DNA from: an uncultured Tenacibaculum sp.
Lineage (GTDB): Bacteria > Bacteroidota > Bacteroidia > Flavobacteriales > Flavobacteriaceae
Assembly (NCBI GenBank): GCA_937922085.1
Contig: CAKZVD010000003.1
Location: 186,001 to 250,000 of the forward strand
Reading direction: 5' to 3'
Length of the DNA: 64,000 bases
Position numbers and translations under genes: made by a program. The notes beneath the pieces were generated by a model, which did not search any database, had not been told where the DNA came from, and saw nothing but the letters and a program-made list of their open reading frames with translations. Shown here in pieces: positions 8,738 through 18,256 of the stretch (its first letter is position 1; each line of letters begins with the position of its first letter).

Positions 8738-10607
8738 TACACTCCTTTATATACTGCAAGTTACTTTTGTATTTTCAATATTGTATATTTTGTATACTCT
8801 TATTTTAAGTAACTTAACTTTTCATAAAATAAATAGAATTGTATTATTATTATTACTACCAATTTCTGTTATAGTACCATTTTCAAATACTATATTTCCT
8901 TCATTATCTATAGAAATTAAAGATATTCCTTTATTGGAATCGGTAAACTTTGATACTGTAATTTTTGAATCAGTAAATTCTGATACTGTCTCTAGCCAAT
9001 CTTCAGAAGTTCTTGAAACACCTATTGTAGTAACGCCCTTTAACTATACAATACTATTAATCACTGTGTATTTTTTAATGTTTTCTATATATTTAACACG
9101 TGTTTTAATTACAACGAGGAAGTTATTTTTACTAAAAAACAGCGCTGTAGTTGAACAAAAAAAAGGATATCAGTTTGTTAAAGTAGATGTATCAGAAATA
9201 TTTTCTTACTTCAATTGTATTTTCATTCCTAAACATCAAGATAAAGAATATGACGAACAAATTATAGAGCATGAAAAAATTCATATTCAATTAAAACATT
9301 CTTGGGATGTATTGTTAACAGAAATATATATATGTTTCTTTTGGTTTAATCCTCTCCTATATTTCTATAGAAAATCATTAAAATCTGTACATGAATTTCA
9401 AGCAGATAAAGGTACACTTCAAAAAGGTATTAAAACTTCTGAATATATCGGTTTATTATTAAAAAGTTTGGAGCTTGAAAAACCTAATAACCTATACAAT
9501 TACTTTAATCAACCTATTTTAAAAAGAAGAGTAGCAATGATGACTAAACCTACCTCTAACCGTATAGCAAAACTTAAATACATTTTATTATTACCAGTTT
9601 GCGTATTTTTAATTTCAGCATTTACGTCTCCAATTATTGAAAATAATGAATATTTAGATATATTAGGGGCCTCTAATTTTAGAAGTACTCCTCCTTCCCT
9701 ATTCCCTGTGAAAAATGCTACAAAAAACGATATTTCATCCTATTTTGGAGAAAAAGCAAGACGTCCAAAAACCAAAAGAGATGTAGCACATAGAGGTATT
9801 GATATTAAAGCTAAAATTGGAACTCCCATTTTTGCAACTGCTGATGGAATTATTAAGGAAGCTTCTATGAAAGGTAAATGGGGTAATTTAATTATAATAA
9901 CCCATGCAGATGGATATGAGACTTGGTACGCACATTTAAATGGATTTAATACGAATATAAAAGAAGAAGTTAAAAAAGGTGCTATTATTGGATATGTTGG
10001 TAATACCGGTTTTTCAACAGGCCCACATTTACACTATGAAGTAAAACAACATGGAAAACACTTAAATCCTATTGCTTTTTTAGGTGGTAGTCATAAAAAA
10101 ATTGTGATTGATGTAAGTCATGGCGGAAAAGATGGAGGCGTTAGTTTAGGAGAATTAAACGAAAAACAAATAGCTTTAAATATTGCAAAAAAAATAAAAA
10201 TTTTAAATAAAAATAAAAATATAGAGGTCATTTTAACTAGAAATTCAGACCAATTTATTTCTCTAAAAAAACGTACTGAAAAAATTAATCAACTAAAACC
10301 AGACTTTGTAATTTCTTTACATGTAAATTCTGATAAAGACAAAAATCAAAGTGGAATGGAAATATTTGTTAGTGATAAAAATAAACAAAAAGAAAAATCT
10401 GAAAAACTGGCTACTAATCTTTTTAATAGCTTTAAGAATAGCACTGTAAAAATTAAAAAAGCAGATCTATATCTTCTAAAAAATATAGAATACCCAGTTG
10501 CTTTAATTGAAATGGGATATTTATCAAATAAAAAAGATAGAGAATTTTTAACTTCTGAAAACGGACAACTTGAATTGGCTTCCTTGGTACTTAAAGCAAT
10601 AAAATAA
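8730..10607 (+). CDS. BlaR1-type M56 antirepressor fused to M23 and N-acetylmuramoyl-L-alanine amidase domains
   Basis: Residues 1-310 have four membrane segments and the M56 zinc motif HEKIH (181-185) with HEFQAD (221-226). After the fourth segment (about 283-305) an M23 endopeptidase domain follows, with H354/D358 and HLH at 433-435. An Amidase_3 domain comes next, with likely ligands H464, E478, H531 and catalytic E594. All active-site residues look intact, so one polypeptide could sense wall damage and cut peptidoglycan peptides and amide bonds. Normal BlaR1 has a penicillin-binding sensor in this place. Overlap with blaI shows coupling. The cleavage of BlaI is inferred from the family. 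Confidence 0.9.
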   Translation: MNNTLLYILQVTFVFSILYILYTLILSNLTFHKINRIVLLLLLPISVIVPFSNTIFPSLSIEIKDIPLLESVNFDTVIFESVNSDTVSSQSSEVLETPIVVTPFNYTILLITVYFLMFSIYLTRVLITTRKLFLLKNSAVVEQKKGYQFVKVDVSEIFSYFNCIFIPKHQDKEYDEQIIEHEKIHIQLKHSWDVLLTEIYICFFWFNPLLYFYRKSLKSVHEFQADKGTLQKGIKTSEYIGLLLKSLELEKPNNLYNYFNQPILKRRVAMMTKPTSNRIAKLKYILLLPVCVFLISAFTSPIIENNEYLDILGASNFRSTPPSLFPVKNATKNDISSYFGEKARRPKTKRDVAHRGIDIKAKIGTPIFATADGIIKEASMKGKWGNLIIITHADGYETWYAHLNGFNTNIKEEVKKGAIIGYVGNTGFSTGPHLHYEVKQHGKHLNPIAFLGGSHKKIVIDVSHGGKDGGVSLGELNEKQIALNIAKKIKILNKNKNIEVILTRNSDQFISLKKRTEKINQLKPDFVISLHVNSDKDKNQSGMEIFVSDKNKQKEKSEKLATNLFNSFKNSTVKIKKADLYLLKNIEYPVALIEMGYLSNKKDREFLTSENGQLELASLVLKAIK

Positions 10608-10698
10608 GAACCTTTTATTAAATATTTTTCACAAAAACAATAGTTCTCTTTTTAAGTAGAACAGGATAATTACGTCTATTAATGATTTAAATTAATTT

Positions 10699-13089
10699 AT
10701 GAAAAAATTACTTTTCATTCTATTTACCAGTTTATTACACTGTAATGTAATCGCTCAAAACATAAGAATTTCAGGAACCGTTAAAAGTCAAAAAAACACA
10801 CCTGTTGCATATGCTAATGTTATTTTTAAAGCTATAAACAATCATAAAACTGTTCTTGGTACATTAGCAGATGAGAAAGGTTATTTTAGTATAAAAGTAC
10901 CCAAACAAGTCTATAATTTTGAAATTTCTATTGTTGGCTTACCTCCTACTATTTCTAAATTGGATGCGACTATTTCTGAAAATAAAAAAGATCTAGGTGA
11001 TATAATCATTAACACCAATGTTATTATAGATGAAGTCATCGTAACATCAAACACTTCTAATTATAAAATTGAATTAGACAAAAAAGTATACAACGTTTCT
11101 AAAGATCTTTCGGTAAGTGGCGGAAGTTTAATTGATGTGATGCAAAATGTGCCTTTGGTACTAGTTGAAGTTGATGGTAGCATGAGTATTCGTGGTAGTA
11201 GTGTTCGAATTTTAATTGATGGTAGAATTAGCGGATTAACAGACTCTGCTTCTCTTTTAAGAACAATACCCGCTGCTTCTATTGATAAAGTAGAAGTTAT
11301 AACCAATCCATCTTCAAAATATAGTGCAGAAGGTTCAGGAGGAATCATAAATATTGTTTTAAAAAAAGGTAAGAAGAGAAGATTGAATGCTAGTTTTGAA
11401 GCTTTTTCTGGTATTCGTTTAAATTCCGGAATTAATATAAACATCAATAAAGCAAGCGAAAACTATTCATGGTATATGAATACTGGTTTAGGGTATTCTG
11501 AACCCAAAGCAACAGGGAAAATAACACTAACTAATTTTAATTCTATTACTCCAAAAAGTTTTCAAAATTCAGAAAAAATACTCAAACAATTTTATGTTTC
11601 TAATAATTTTGGAGGAACATATAAATTCAATCCAAAACATATTGTTTCTGCTGATTTAATATATCGTTTTGCAGATTTAAACACCATTAATTCTATTAGG
11701 TATGAAGATTATAATACGAATAGTTTATCAGCAACTTCAGAGCGCTTAGATTCTGAAGAATTTAAAAATAATTTCTTTCAAATCACAAGTGAATATAAAC
11801 TAAAACTGAATGACAGAGGTTCACAACTCAAATTAAGCGCATTAACGCAATCATCTATAGAAGATGGCAATTCAGCAATTTTAGAAAAAACTACATTTCC
11901 TCAATTAGAAATAAGTGCCAATGACGTTGTTGATACCAATATTGATGATAAACGATATACAGTCGCTTTGGATTACGTACATATTCTGAAAAATAAATCT
12001 CAATTAGAATTTGGTGCAAGAAGCAGGTTTACCAATATCGATAATGATTATGCTGTAGAGCGCTTTAAAGAAAATAATTCTACTGTTATTCCTGAATTTA
12101 CAGATGAAACCAATTATAACGAAAATGTAATCGCATTTTATGGCCAGTATGCTAAAAGTTTTGAAAAATTTAAATTTCAAATAGGTGTAAGAACAGAAAC
12201 TACTAACATAAATATTAAATCTAATTTTAATACCGAAAAAACAACTAGAAACTATACAGATGTATTTCCGTCGAGTTTTATAAACTATCAGTTTAACGAT
12301 AACAGTACTATCCGATTTTCAATATCTAGAAGAATACAAAGACCAAGACGAAATGCTATTGTTCCTTTTTCTTCTTTTAGTGATGCTAGAAATATTTTTG
12401 CTGGTAATCCAAAAGTAAACCCTTCTTATGTTACTCTTACAGAGCTTTCTTATGAAGCAAAAATTAACAATAAGTTTTCTATAACACCCACAATTTTTTA
12501 TAGAAAAAAGAAGGATGCTATAGATTATTTCATTCAAAAAGAAAATATTCTTATTAATGGAAATAATGAAGTAGTATTTGTAACAAGATCGGTTAATATA
12601 GGAGAAGACGAATCTTATGGATTAGAATTAGGCTTTACCTATACGCCTTTACATTGGTTTAATATTTATAATGAAATTACCTTAAATGGCTATCAACAAA
12701 AAGGAAATTATGAAACTACAGATTTTAATACGAATGATTTTGCTTTTGGAGGTAGAATACACCTTAATTTTAAAGTCTCTAATTCTTTTAAGCTTCAATT
12801 TCAAAATAGATTTAGAGGTGCAAATAATAGAGGTCAGTTATCTAGAGCAGCTGTATATAGATTAGATTTTGGGTTAAGTAAAAATCTCTTTAATAATAAC
12901 GCTTCTTTAAGTATTAATACTAAAGATATTTTTAATAGTTGGATATGGAATATACATACGAGAGGTGAAAACTTCTCACAGGATAGCGCATTACAAATAA
13001 GGGTTCCACAATTAAACGTCTCTTTTATATATAGATGGAATCAAAAACGATATAAAGGGAAAAAAGGGAGACAATATGATAAACTATAA
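10699..13089 (+). CDS. outer-membrane beta-barrel protein with carboxypeptidase-like N-terminal domain
   Basis: The 796-residue protein has a signal peptide (1-20, ending VIAQ), a carboxypeptidase-regulatory-like beta-sandwich (about 22-105), and a plug-like domain (SIRGSSVRILIDG, IDKVEVITNPSSKYSAEGSG). A long barrel ending in an aromatic-rich strand follows. It belongs to the TonB-receptor-like barrel family common in Bacteroidota. The ligand is unknown. Its place in the BlaI operon, before wall-active enzymes, suggests a role in envelope remodelling or uptake of wall fragments. It resembles the protein at 40296-42740. Confidence 0.88.
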   Translation: MKKLLFILFTSLLHCNVIAQNIRISGTVKSQKNTPVAYANVIFKAINNHKTVLGTLADEKGYFSIKVPKQVYNFEISIVGLPPTISKLDATISENKKDLGDIIINTNVIIDEVIVTSNTSNYKIELDKKVYNVSKDLSVSGGSLIDVMQNVPLVLVEVDGSMSIRGSSVRILIDGRISGLTDSASLLRTIPAASIDKVEVITNPSSKYSAEGSGGIINIVLKKGKKRRLNASFEAFSGIRLNSGINININKASENYSWYMNTGLGYSEPKATGKITLTNFNSITPKSFQNSEKILKQFYVSNNFGGTYKFNPKHIVSADLIYRFADLNTINSIRYEDYNTNSLSATSERLDSEEFKNNFFQITSEYKLKLNDRGSQLKLSALTQSSIEDGNSAILEKTTFPQLEISANDVVDTNIDDKRYTVALDYVHILKNKSQLEFGARSRFTNIDNDYAVERFKENNSTVIPEFTDETNYNENVIAFYGQYAKSFEKFKFQIGVRTETTNINIKSNFNTEKTTRNYTDVFPSSFINYQFNDNSTIRFSISRRIQRPRRNAIVPFSSFSDARNIFAGNPKVNPSYVTLTELSYEAKINNKFSITPTIFYRKKKDAIDYFIQKENILINGNNEVVFVTRSVNIGEDESYGLELGFTYTPLHWFNIYNEITLNGYQQKGNYETTDFNTNDFAFGGRIHLNFKVSNSFKLQFQNRFRGANNRGQLSRAAVYRLDFGLSKNLFNNNASLSINTKDIFNSWIWNIHTRGENFSQDSALQIRVPQLNVSFIYRWNQKRYKGKKGRQYDKL

Positions 13090-13108
13090 TTATTTAAGAA
13101 GCTTACAA

Positions 13109-14008
13109 ATGAAACAGATCATAACTATAATTATTATTTTTTTAACAACACAAATTTCCAGTCAGTCTAAGGTAAGTTTTACATTTGATGATGGATCTAT
13201 AGGGAATAGACCAAATTATACTTTTGATGAATGGAATTCAATGCTTTTAAAAAAACTTAAAGATGCCAATATTGAAGCTATGTTTTTTGTTACTGGAAAA
13301 GATAAAACTGGTATAAAAGGAAAAAAACTATTAGAAAGCTGGAATAATAATGGACATAAAATTGCAAATCATACATTTAATCATTCAAATTATAACAATA
13401 AAAACCATTCCTTTAAACAATTTAAAAAGGATTTTATTAAAAATGAGAGCATATTAAATAAGTATTCTAACTATTCTAAGTTTTTTAGATTTCCTTACTT
13501 AAAGGAAGGGAATACTCAGGAAAAAATTGATTCAGTACGAACTTTTTTAAAACAACAAAATTATAGAAATGGTCATGTAACTATAGATGCATCAGATTGG
13601 TATATTGATAGTCGATTAATTAAACGTTTGAGAAAAAAACCTAATTCTGATATAACTGACTTTAGGAAATTCTATTTGAATCATATTTGGGAACGAGCTC
13701 AATTCTACGAAAAACTATCCTTAGAAATAAATGGAAAGTACATTAATCACACTCTTTTATTACATCATAATTTGGCAGCGGCTCTTTTTATAGACGATCT
13801 TATTAAAATGTTTAAAGAAAAAGGATGGGAAATAATACCTGTGTCTAAAGCATATGAAGATTCTATTTATAAAAAAACACCAACCTATGCAGGAGAGAGT
13901 TTCATATATGCGCAAGCAAAAGATTTAAAAAAATATAAAAGCATTTTACGCTATCCTGCTGAAGACAGCAAATATGAAAAACAAAAAATGGATCTATTAG
14001 GTTTATAA
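13109..14008 (+). CDS. secreted polysaccharide deacetylase family protein
   Basis: I chose the ATG at 13109 because the product then begins with a clean signal peptide (residues 1 to about 19, ending ISSQ); the longer frame from 13076 overlaps the barrel gene. NodB-fold motifs are visible: TFDDG close to the N-terminus, NHTFNHS (metal-binding H...H), and a late LLLHHN. The enzyme probably removes acetyl groups from an amino sugar, plausibly in peptidoglycan given its operon neighbours. The substrate is not shown by the sequence. It starts 19 bp after the barrel gene. Confidence 0.85.
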   Translation: MKQIITIIIIFLTTQISSQSKVSFTFDDGSIGNRPNYTFDEWNSMLLKKLKDANIEAMFFVTGKDKTGIKGKKLLESWNNNGHKIANHTFNHSNYNNKNHSFKQFKKDFIKNESILNKYSNYSKFFRFPYLKEGNTQEKIDSVRTFLKQQNYRNGHVTIDASDWYIDSRLIKRLRKKPNSDITDFRKFYLNHIWERAQFYEKLSLEINGKYINHTLLLHHNLAAALFIDDLIKMFKEKGWEIIPVSKAYEDSIYKKTPTYAGESFIYAQAKDLKKYKSILRYPAEDSKYEKQKMDLLGL

Positions 14009-14053
14009 AAACCTAAAATATAAAAACAAACTACACTTCTTAACACTATCACT

Positions 14054-14956
14054 ATGAAATCATTACGCATATTCTTTTTTTTACTTTGTTTATCTATTAA
14101 TAACCATGGACAGATTGACACTTATTTTGAAATTGATAAAAAAATTATGAATCAAGTAATTTTACAAGATTCTTTAAAAGACATAAAAAAAGATAGTTTA
14201 TCAAACCTCTGGTTAACAAAAAACTGGAATACCTCTACTTATAATCCTTATAGAAAAGAAACACAAATAATTCCTTTTAATATAATTTTCACCGATAGCA
14301 TTTACAATTCTCCCATTGAGCGCAAAAAAGTAATAACATCTCGTTATGGCTGGCGCAATAGAAGAGCACATAAAGGAATTGATATAGACATTATTACTGG
14401 TGATAATATTATGGCGATGTTTGATGGAAAAGTGCGCTATGTAAATTCAACTAAAGGGCATGGAAAAGTGGTTATAATTCGTCATTATAATGGATTAGAA
14501 ACTTTATATGCGCATTTATCTAAACAATCGGTAAAGGTAAATGATATCGTTAAAAAAGGGCAAGTTATTGGTAAAGGTGGTGAAACTGGAAATGCTAGAG
14601 GAAGTCATTTACACCTTGAAGTAAGTTTTAAAGGAATATATATACATCCAGAATATCTATTTGATTTTGGAGAAAAAAACAAAATACGTTCTAAAAATAT
14701 ATGGGTAACTAAAAACTGGATAACTCCATACCTCCACAATTCGAAACGACAAAGCTCTATTTCTATCTGTGCTACTTATGAAGAAGCTATACAAAGTAAT
14801 AGAAAACGAAAAGAAGTATATGTTGTAAGAAAAGGAGATACACTCTCTAAAATTTCAACTAAACATCATGTATCTATTACTTCAATATGTAAAACAAATG
14901 CCATTCGTAAAACGAGCATCCTTAAAGTTGGTCAAAAATTAGTTTTAGTTCAGTAA
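14054..14956 (+). CDS. M23-family peptidase with C-terminal LysM domain
   Basis: An N-terminal signal peptide leads to an M23 domain in the middle of the protein (HKGIDIDI, LYAHLS, GSHLHLEV, with zinc ligands H, D and HxH). A LysM peptidoglycan-binding repeat forms the C-terminus (YVVRKGDTLSKISTKHHVS). Of 300 residues, the first 80 are unassigned. It probably cleaves peptide cross-links in peptidoglycan. It is the last gene of the BlaI operon, 45 bp after the deacetylase and followed by a strong terminator. Confidence 0.92.
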   Translation: MKSLRIFFFLLCLSINNHGQIDTYFEIDKKIMNQVILQDSLKDIKKDSLSNLWLTKNWNTSTYNPYRKETQIIPFNIIFTDSIYNSPIERKKVITSRYGWRNRRAHKGIDIDIITGDNIMAMFDGKVRYVNSTKGHGKVVIIRHYNGLETLYAHLSKQSVKVNDIVKKGQVIGKGGETGNARGSHLHLEVSFKGIYIHPEYLFDFGEKNKIRSKNIWVTKNWITPYLHNSKRQSSISICATYEEAIQSNRKRKEVYVVRKGDTLSKISTKHHVSITSICKTNAIRKTSILKVGQKLVLVQ

Positions 14957-14980
14957 TTCTGAATTAAAATTAAACTTTAA

Positions 14981-15000
14981 CAAGGGGGTTAACCCCCTTG
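14981..15000 (+). terminator. terminator of the BlaI operon
   Basis: An 8-bp GC-rich stem CAAGGGGG/CCCCCTTG with a TTAA loop is followed by ATTTTT. It closes the plus-strand five-gene operon. Confidence 0.8.
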
Positions 15001-15021
15001 ATTTTTCTATGAAGTAAACTA

Positions 15022-15109
15022 CCTCGGGGCAAGCCCACGAGGCATTTGTAGGAAACAAACCTTAATTTCGAGGCAAGCCTCGGGGTATTATACCCTTTGG
15101 CGGTGCCAA
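15022..15109. repeat. GC-rich REP-like palindrome cluster
   Basis: This patch is far richer in G and C than its surroundings. It holds several short inverted repeats: CCTCG..CGAGG near 15022-15042, CGAGGC-AA-GCCTCG at 15069-15082, GGGTA-TTA-TACCC at 15083-15095, and TTGGC-GGT-GCCAA at 15097-15109. Such composition resembles repetitive extragenic palindromes, but no second copy was seen in the window. No transposase lies nearby. Confidence 0.45.
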
Positions 15110-15170
15110 TAAAAGAAATATTACACGAAATAATTAAGCGTAAATGGTTTTATTAGATAAAAACTATCTT

Positions 15171-15923
15171 TTACCTATTCATCCATTCTTTAAAATCACT
15201 GGTCTTTGGTCTACTTACAATAAATTCTTGATCTCTTGTATTTAAAACAGATAACTTTACTCTATGATTAAAATAAGGCTCTATTCTTTGAATTGATATT
15301 TTAGAAACAATTTGTCCTCTATTAATTCTATAAAACTTAGTATCATCTAATGAATTAAATAATTGATCCATAGTTTCATCTATAATGTATCGCTTATTAT
15401 GCGTTACCCCAAAAGTAATACTGTCTTCGGAATACATATACAATAACTCTGAAATTCTAATTTGAACAAAACCACTTCCATCTTTAACTAATATACCAGA
15501 TCGTTTTTGAGGAGTTTGCATACTCGCAAGAAGCTCTTTTAGAATTAGAGGTTCTATAGTATTTGATTTATTCGATTTCACAAACTTATCTAATGCAATA
15601 TCTAATTCATTTTGTTGAATAGGTTTTAGTAAATAATCGATACTATTCACTTTAAATGCTTGAATGGCATATTGATCAAAAGCAGTAGTAAAAATAATAG
15701 GTGTAGCCACTTCTATTTTCTGAAAAATCTCAAAACTTAATCCATCTGCCAATTGGATATCCATAAAAACTAAATCTGGTGTAGTATTTTTTTTAAACCA
15801 TAATACCGAATCTTCAACTGTATCGATAACATCTAGTAATTGAAAATCAAAAGTACTTTTATTTAATAAATTTTGTAATTGATTTGCTGCACGTGGTTCA
15901 TCTTCAATTATTAGTATTTGCAT
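15171..15923 (-). CDS. LytTR-family response regulator
   Basis: A receiver domain (residues 1-120) shows the acidic pair EDE, the phosphoacceptor in FMDIQLADG, and the TTA/K positions (FTTAFDQ, LLKPI). Residues 145-245 form a LytTR DNA-binding domain (GSGFVQIRISELLYMYSE, FYRINRGQIVS). It overlaps the upstream kinase gene by 20 bp. The probable binding sites are paired 9-bp repeats before this operon and before the S41 peptidase gene. Confidence 0.95.
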   Translation of the reverse strand: MQILIIEDEPRAANQLQNLLNKSTFDFQLLDVIDTVEDSVLWFKKNTTPDLVFMDIQLADGLSFEIFQKIEVATPIIFTTAFDQYAIQAFKVNSIDYLLKPIQQNELDIALDKFVKSNKSNTIEPLILKELLASMQTPQKRSGILVKDGSGFVQIRISELLYMYSEDSITFGVTHNKRYIIDETMDQLFNSLDDTKFYRINRGQIVSKISIQRIEPYFNHRVKLSVLNTRDQEFIVSRPKTSDFKEWMNR

Positions 15924-16998
15924 ATTTTTTCTTTTGATCTGATAATTTTAATAAAGGTAAAGAAACCATAAATTGACTTTCGTCATTTTTAATAATAGGT
16001 AATTTACTAGAAATTAATGTATACCGTTTTTCTATATTCTTTAACCCTATTTTTGTGGATGGTATCTTTGTTGATTTCGCTTGAATTTTATTTCTTATAA
16101 CTAAATAATTTTCATCGATTTCTATATTTATAATTAAAGGTTTAGCCCTAGAAACAATATTATGTTTTATTGCATTCTCTATTAAAAGTTGTAAACTCAT
16201 AGGTACTACCATAGCAGCTAATTTAGCTTCTGGAATGTTCCATTCTATTTTCAGATTATCACCAAACCTTTCTAATTGAATATTAATATAAGCTTTCGCA
16301 AATTTTAATTCTTTTTGAAGAGAAATTAAATTTGCACTTCCAGACTCCAAAATAAAACGATACACATCGGACAAATTATCAACAAAGTCTTTTGCATCCT
16401 CTTTAGAATCTTGATCAATAATATCTCGTAATGTATTTAAACTATTGAATAAAAAATGTGGTTGCGCCTGATTTCTTAAAGTATCTAACTGCGCTTGTAT
16501 CATTACTTGCTTGGTCTGTTCTTCTTCTCTTATTGACTTTTTTAATCGTATATAATAATAAATAGCTTCATAAATTGCCATATCCATAACAATAATTATC
16601 ATTATTGGTACAATAACTTTCAAATTCATTGAATACGTTGAATTTATATCGAAAAGTTTTAAAAAAAATGTTAAAAATTTCCCTCCAAAGAAATCAACAA
16701 TTAAGGTTGTGATAATAATTGCAATGAAGAGATAAATAATACGTTTAAAATCATTTTTAAAATCAGGGTACTTTCTTCGTAAAAAAATTAAAATACCTCT
16801 TATAATTAACCAATCGGAAACTGTAAAAAAGAAACAAGAACCCCATCTTATAAGTAATACTATTAACGGATTACTAGTTGACATATCATTAAACATAAAG
16901 CTAGTGACAGAACTAATAACTAAGATACCAATGAAAGAAAACCAAAAATCATTAAACCCTAAATATTGTACACGTTTTTTTTTATTGAATAACTGCAT
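15904..16998 (-). CDS. LytS-type sensor histidine kinase
   Basis: The first 155 residues contain about four membrane helices. A short coiled linker leads to the His-kinase domain with the phosphoacceptor motif PHFLFNSLNTLRD and the ATP-binding LLIENAIKHNI. Length is 364 residues. The sensed signal is unknown; the N-terminal membrane region is short-looped and has no recognisable ligand domain. It is co-transcribed with the response regulator and two upstream membrane proteins, which may supply or modulate the signal. Confidence 0.93.
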   Translation of the reverse strand: MQLFNKKKRVQYLGFNDFWFSFIGILVISSVTSFMFNDMSTSNPLIVLLIRWGSCFFFTVSDWLIIRGILIFLRRKYPDFKNDFKRIIYLFIAIIITTLIVDFFGGKFLTFFLKLFDINSTYSMNLKVIVPIMIIIVMDMAIYEAIYYYIRLKKSIREEEQTKQVMIQAQLDTLRNQAQPHFLFNSLNTLRDIIDQDSKEDAKDFVDNLSDVYRFILESGSANLISLQKELKFAKAYINIQLERFGDNLKIEWNIPEAKLAAMVVPMSLQLLIENAIKHNIVSRAKPLIINIEIDENYLVIRNKIQAKSTKIPSTKIGLKNIEKRYTLISSKLPIIKNDESQFMVSLPLLKLSDQKKKYANTNN

Positions 16999-17001
16999 TT
17001 T

Positions 17002-17802
17002 TTATAATCTTATTAATGGTATACCTTGTTTTGCTTGATAGAATATAAGCCCAATCCATGAAGCATAAATAACTCCAAAAATAGTAACAGTAATAATTTG
17101 ATTTCTATTAGTAGTTTTCCATTTTTTAGATAGCCATAATGCGAATAACGGGATTATTTGTATGCTATGCAACCCAAAAAAGTGCGCTACTCTCAAGTCT
17201 CCTCCAACAGTACTCCAGTTAACCAATGGTAATCCAGCTCCTCCATCTACTACACCTACATTATGAGATAATTGGTTAATCATTTGTCCTCCTATCCAAC
17301 TCCCAAAAACTATAATTACCCAACCTAATAAAATTCCCCATTGAATTGACTTGGTCGTTTTTAATTTTAATCGAATCGTATCTATAATAAACAACAACAT
17401 AATTAGAACATTAATTGCCACCATAATTCCCATTCCGGCAAATAATAAGCCATCTAACAAACTAGAATTATTATAATGTGATTGAACACCTCTTGACCCT
17501 TGGTAAAAAATAATTCCCATTTCTATAAGCATTGTAAAAGAAACTATATTTCTAATAACGTTTTTCTTTCTTTTAGAATATGGATATAATGTTATAAGAT
17601 ATCCTAACGTTAATACATAAATTCCTATAGATATTAAAAATTTTAATGGTTTTACCCAAGTATTAACTCCCATTAGAGTTCTATCATCTATAAATAAACC
17701 TCCTATGCAAAAAAGAGCAGTTATAAAATGAAGTAATACAATTTTATAAAGTATCGGACTTTCAGTTCTTACAGTATTAAATACTTGCTTTAAATAGTTC
17801 AT
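17002..17802 (-). CDS. multi-pass membrane protein of unknown function
   Basis: The 266 residues contain about seven hydrophobic segments. Conserved-looking polar sites include QGSRGVQSHYN and RVAHFFGLHSIQ, which could bind a cofactor or pigment, but this is only a guess. I do not recognise the family. It ends 3 bp before the kinase gene and follows the ABA4-like gene by 2 bp, so the four genes form one tight unit. Confidence 0.75.
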   Translation of the reverse strand: MNYLKQVFNTVRTESPILYKIVLLHFITALFCIGGLFIDDRTLMGVNTWVKPLKFLISIGIYVLTLGYLITLYPYSKRKKNVIRNIVSFTMLIEMGIIFYQGSRGVQSHYNNSSLLDGLLFAGMGIMVAINVLIMLLFIIDTIRLKLKTTKSIQWGILLGWVIIVFGSWIGGQMINQLSHNVGVVDGGAGLPLVNWSTVGGDLRVAHFFGLHSIQIIPLFALWLSKKWKTTNRNQIITVTIFGVIYASWIGLIFYQAKQGIPLIRL

Positions 17803-17804
17803 AA

Positions 17805-18221
17805 TTACTTTTGTTTAATCGTTTTAATAATCATGAAAAGAAGGAAACCTACAGGGCCAAACATAAATGTACCCAACAAACAAGGAGCCATTATTAACTG
17901 ATGAATTTTTAGTTTTTCATTTTGGTTTATCATCCACATACCTATCAAAAGATCGAAAGCGAGATAATGTACCCAACCAGCCAAAGCTGCATTCTCTTCA
18001 GTAAATAATTTCATTACCGATTTTAGACTTCCAAAATCCATCATCCCACCTATTTGTAAAGCCTTAAGAATATAGATTGCATAAATCAAAGATATTATTA
18101 GTGGAACTACTTTATAATCTATTAAAAACCGAGTTACTTTCCATTTAGGAAATAAGATCATTAAAATCCACATAGGCATTGTAATCATACCTGCTATTGA
18201 AAAAATTGTTGTTGGAGTCAT
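17805..18221 (-). CDS. ABA4-like family (DUF4281) membrane protein
   Basis: This 138-residue protein has four membrane helices and the family-typical stretch AALAGWVHYLAFDLLIGMWM followed by a proline-rich GPVGFLLF segment. Plant ABA4 is linked to neoxanthin formation; bacterial members are uncharacterised or linked to carotenoid genes by context. Here it leads a two-component operon, an unexpected setting. Its promoter has LytTR-type repeats at 18298-18327. Confidence 0.8.
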   Translation of the reverse strand: MTPTTIFSIAGMITMPMWILMILFPKWKVTRFLIDYKVVPLIISLIYAIYILKALQIGGMMDFGSLKSVMKLFTEENAALAGWVHYLAFDLLIGMWMINQNEKLKIHQLIMAPCLLGTFMFGPVGFLLFMIIKTIKQK

Positions 18222-18256
18222 ATTTAAAATTTGTAATTAAATGAATTAGTATAGAC

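Noticed and set aside
11061..11447. 128-residue minus-strand frame
   Set aside because: It lies wholly inside the well-supported outer-membrane barrel gene and looks like a shadow of its conserved codon usage.
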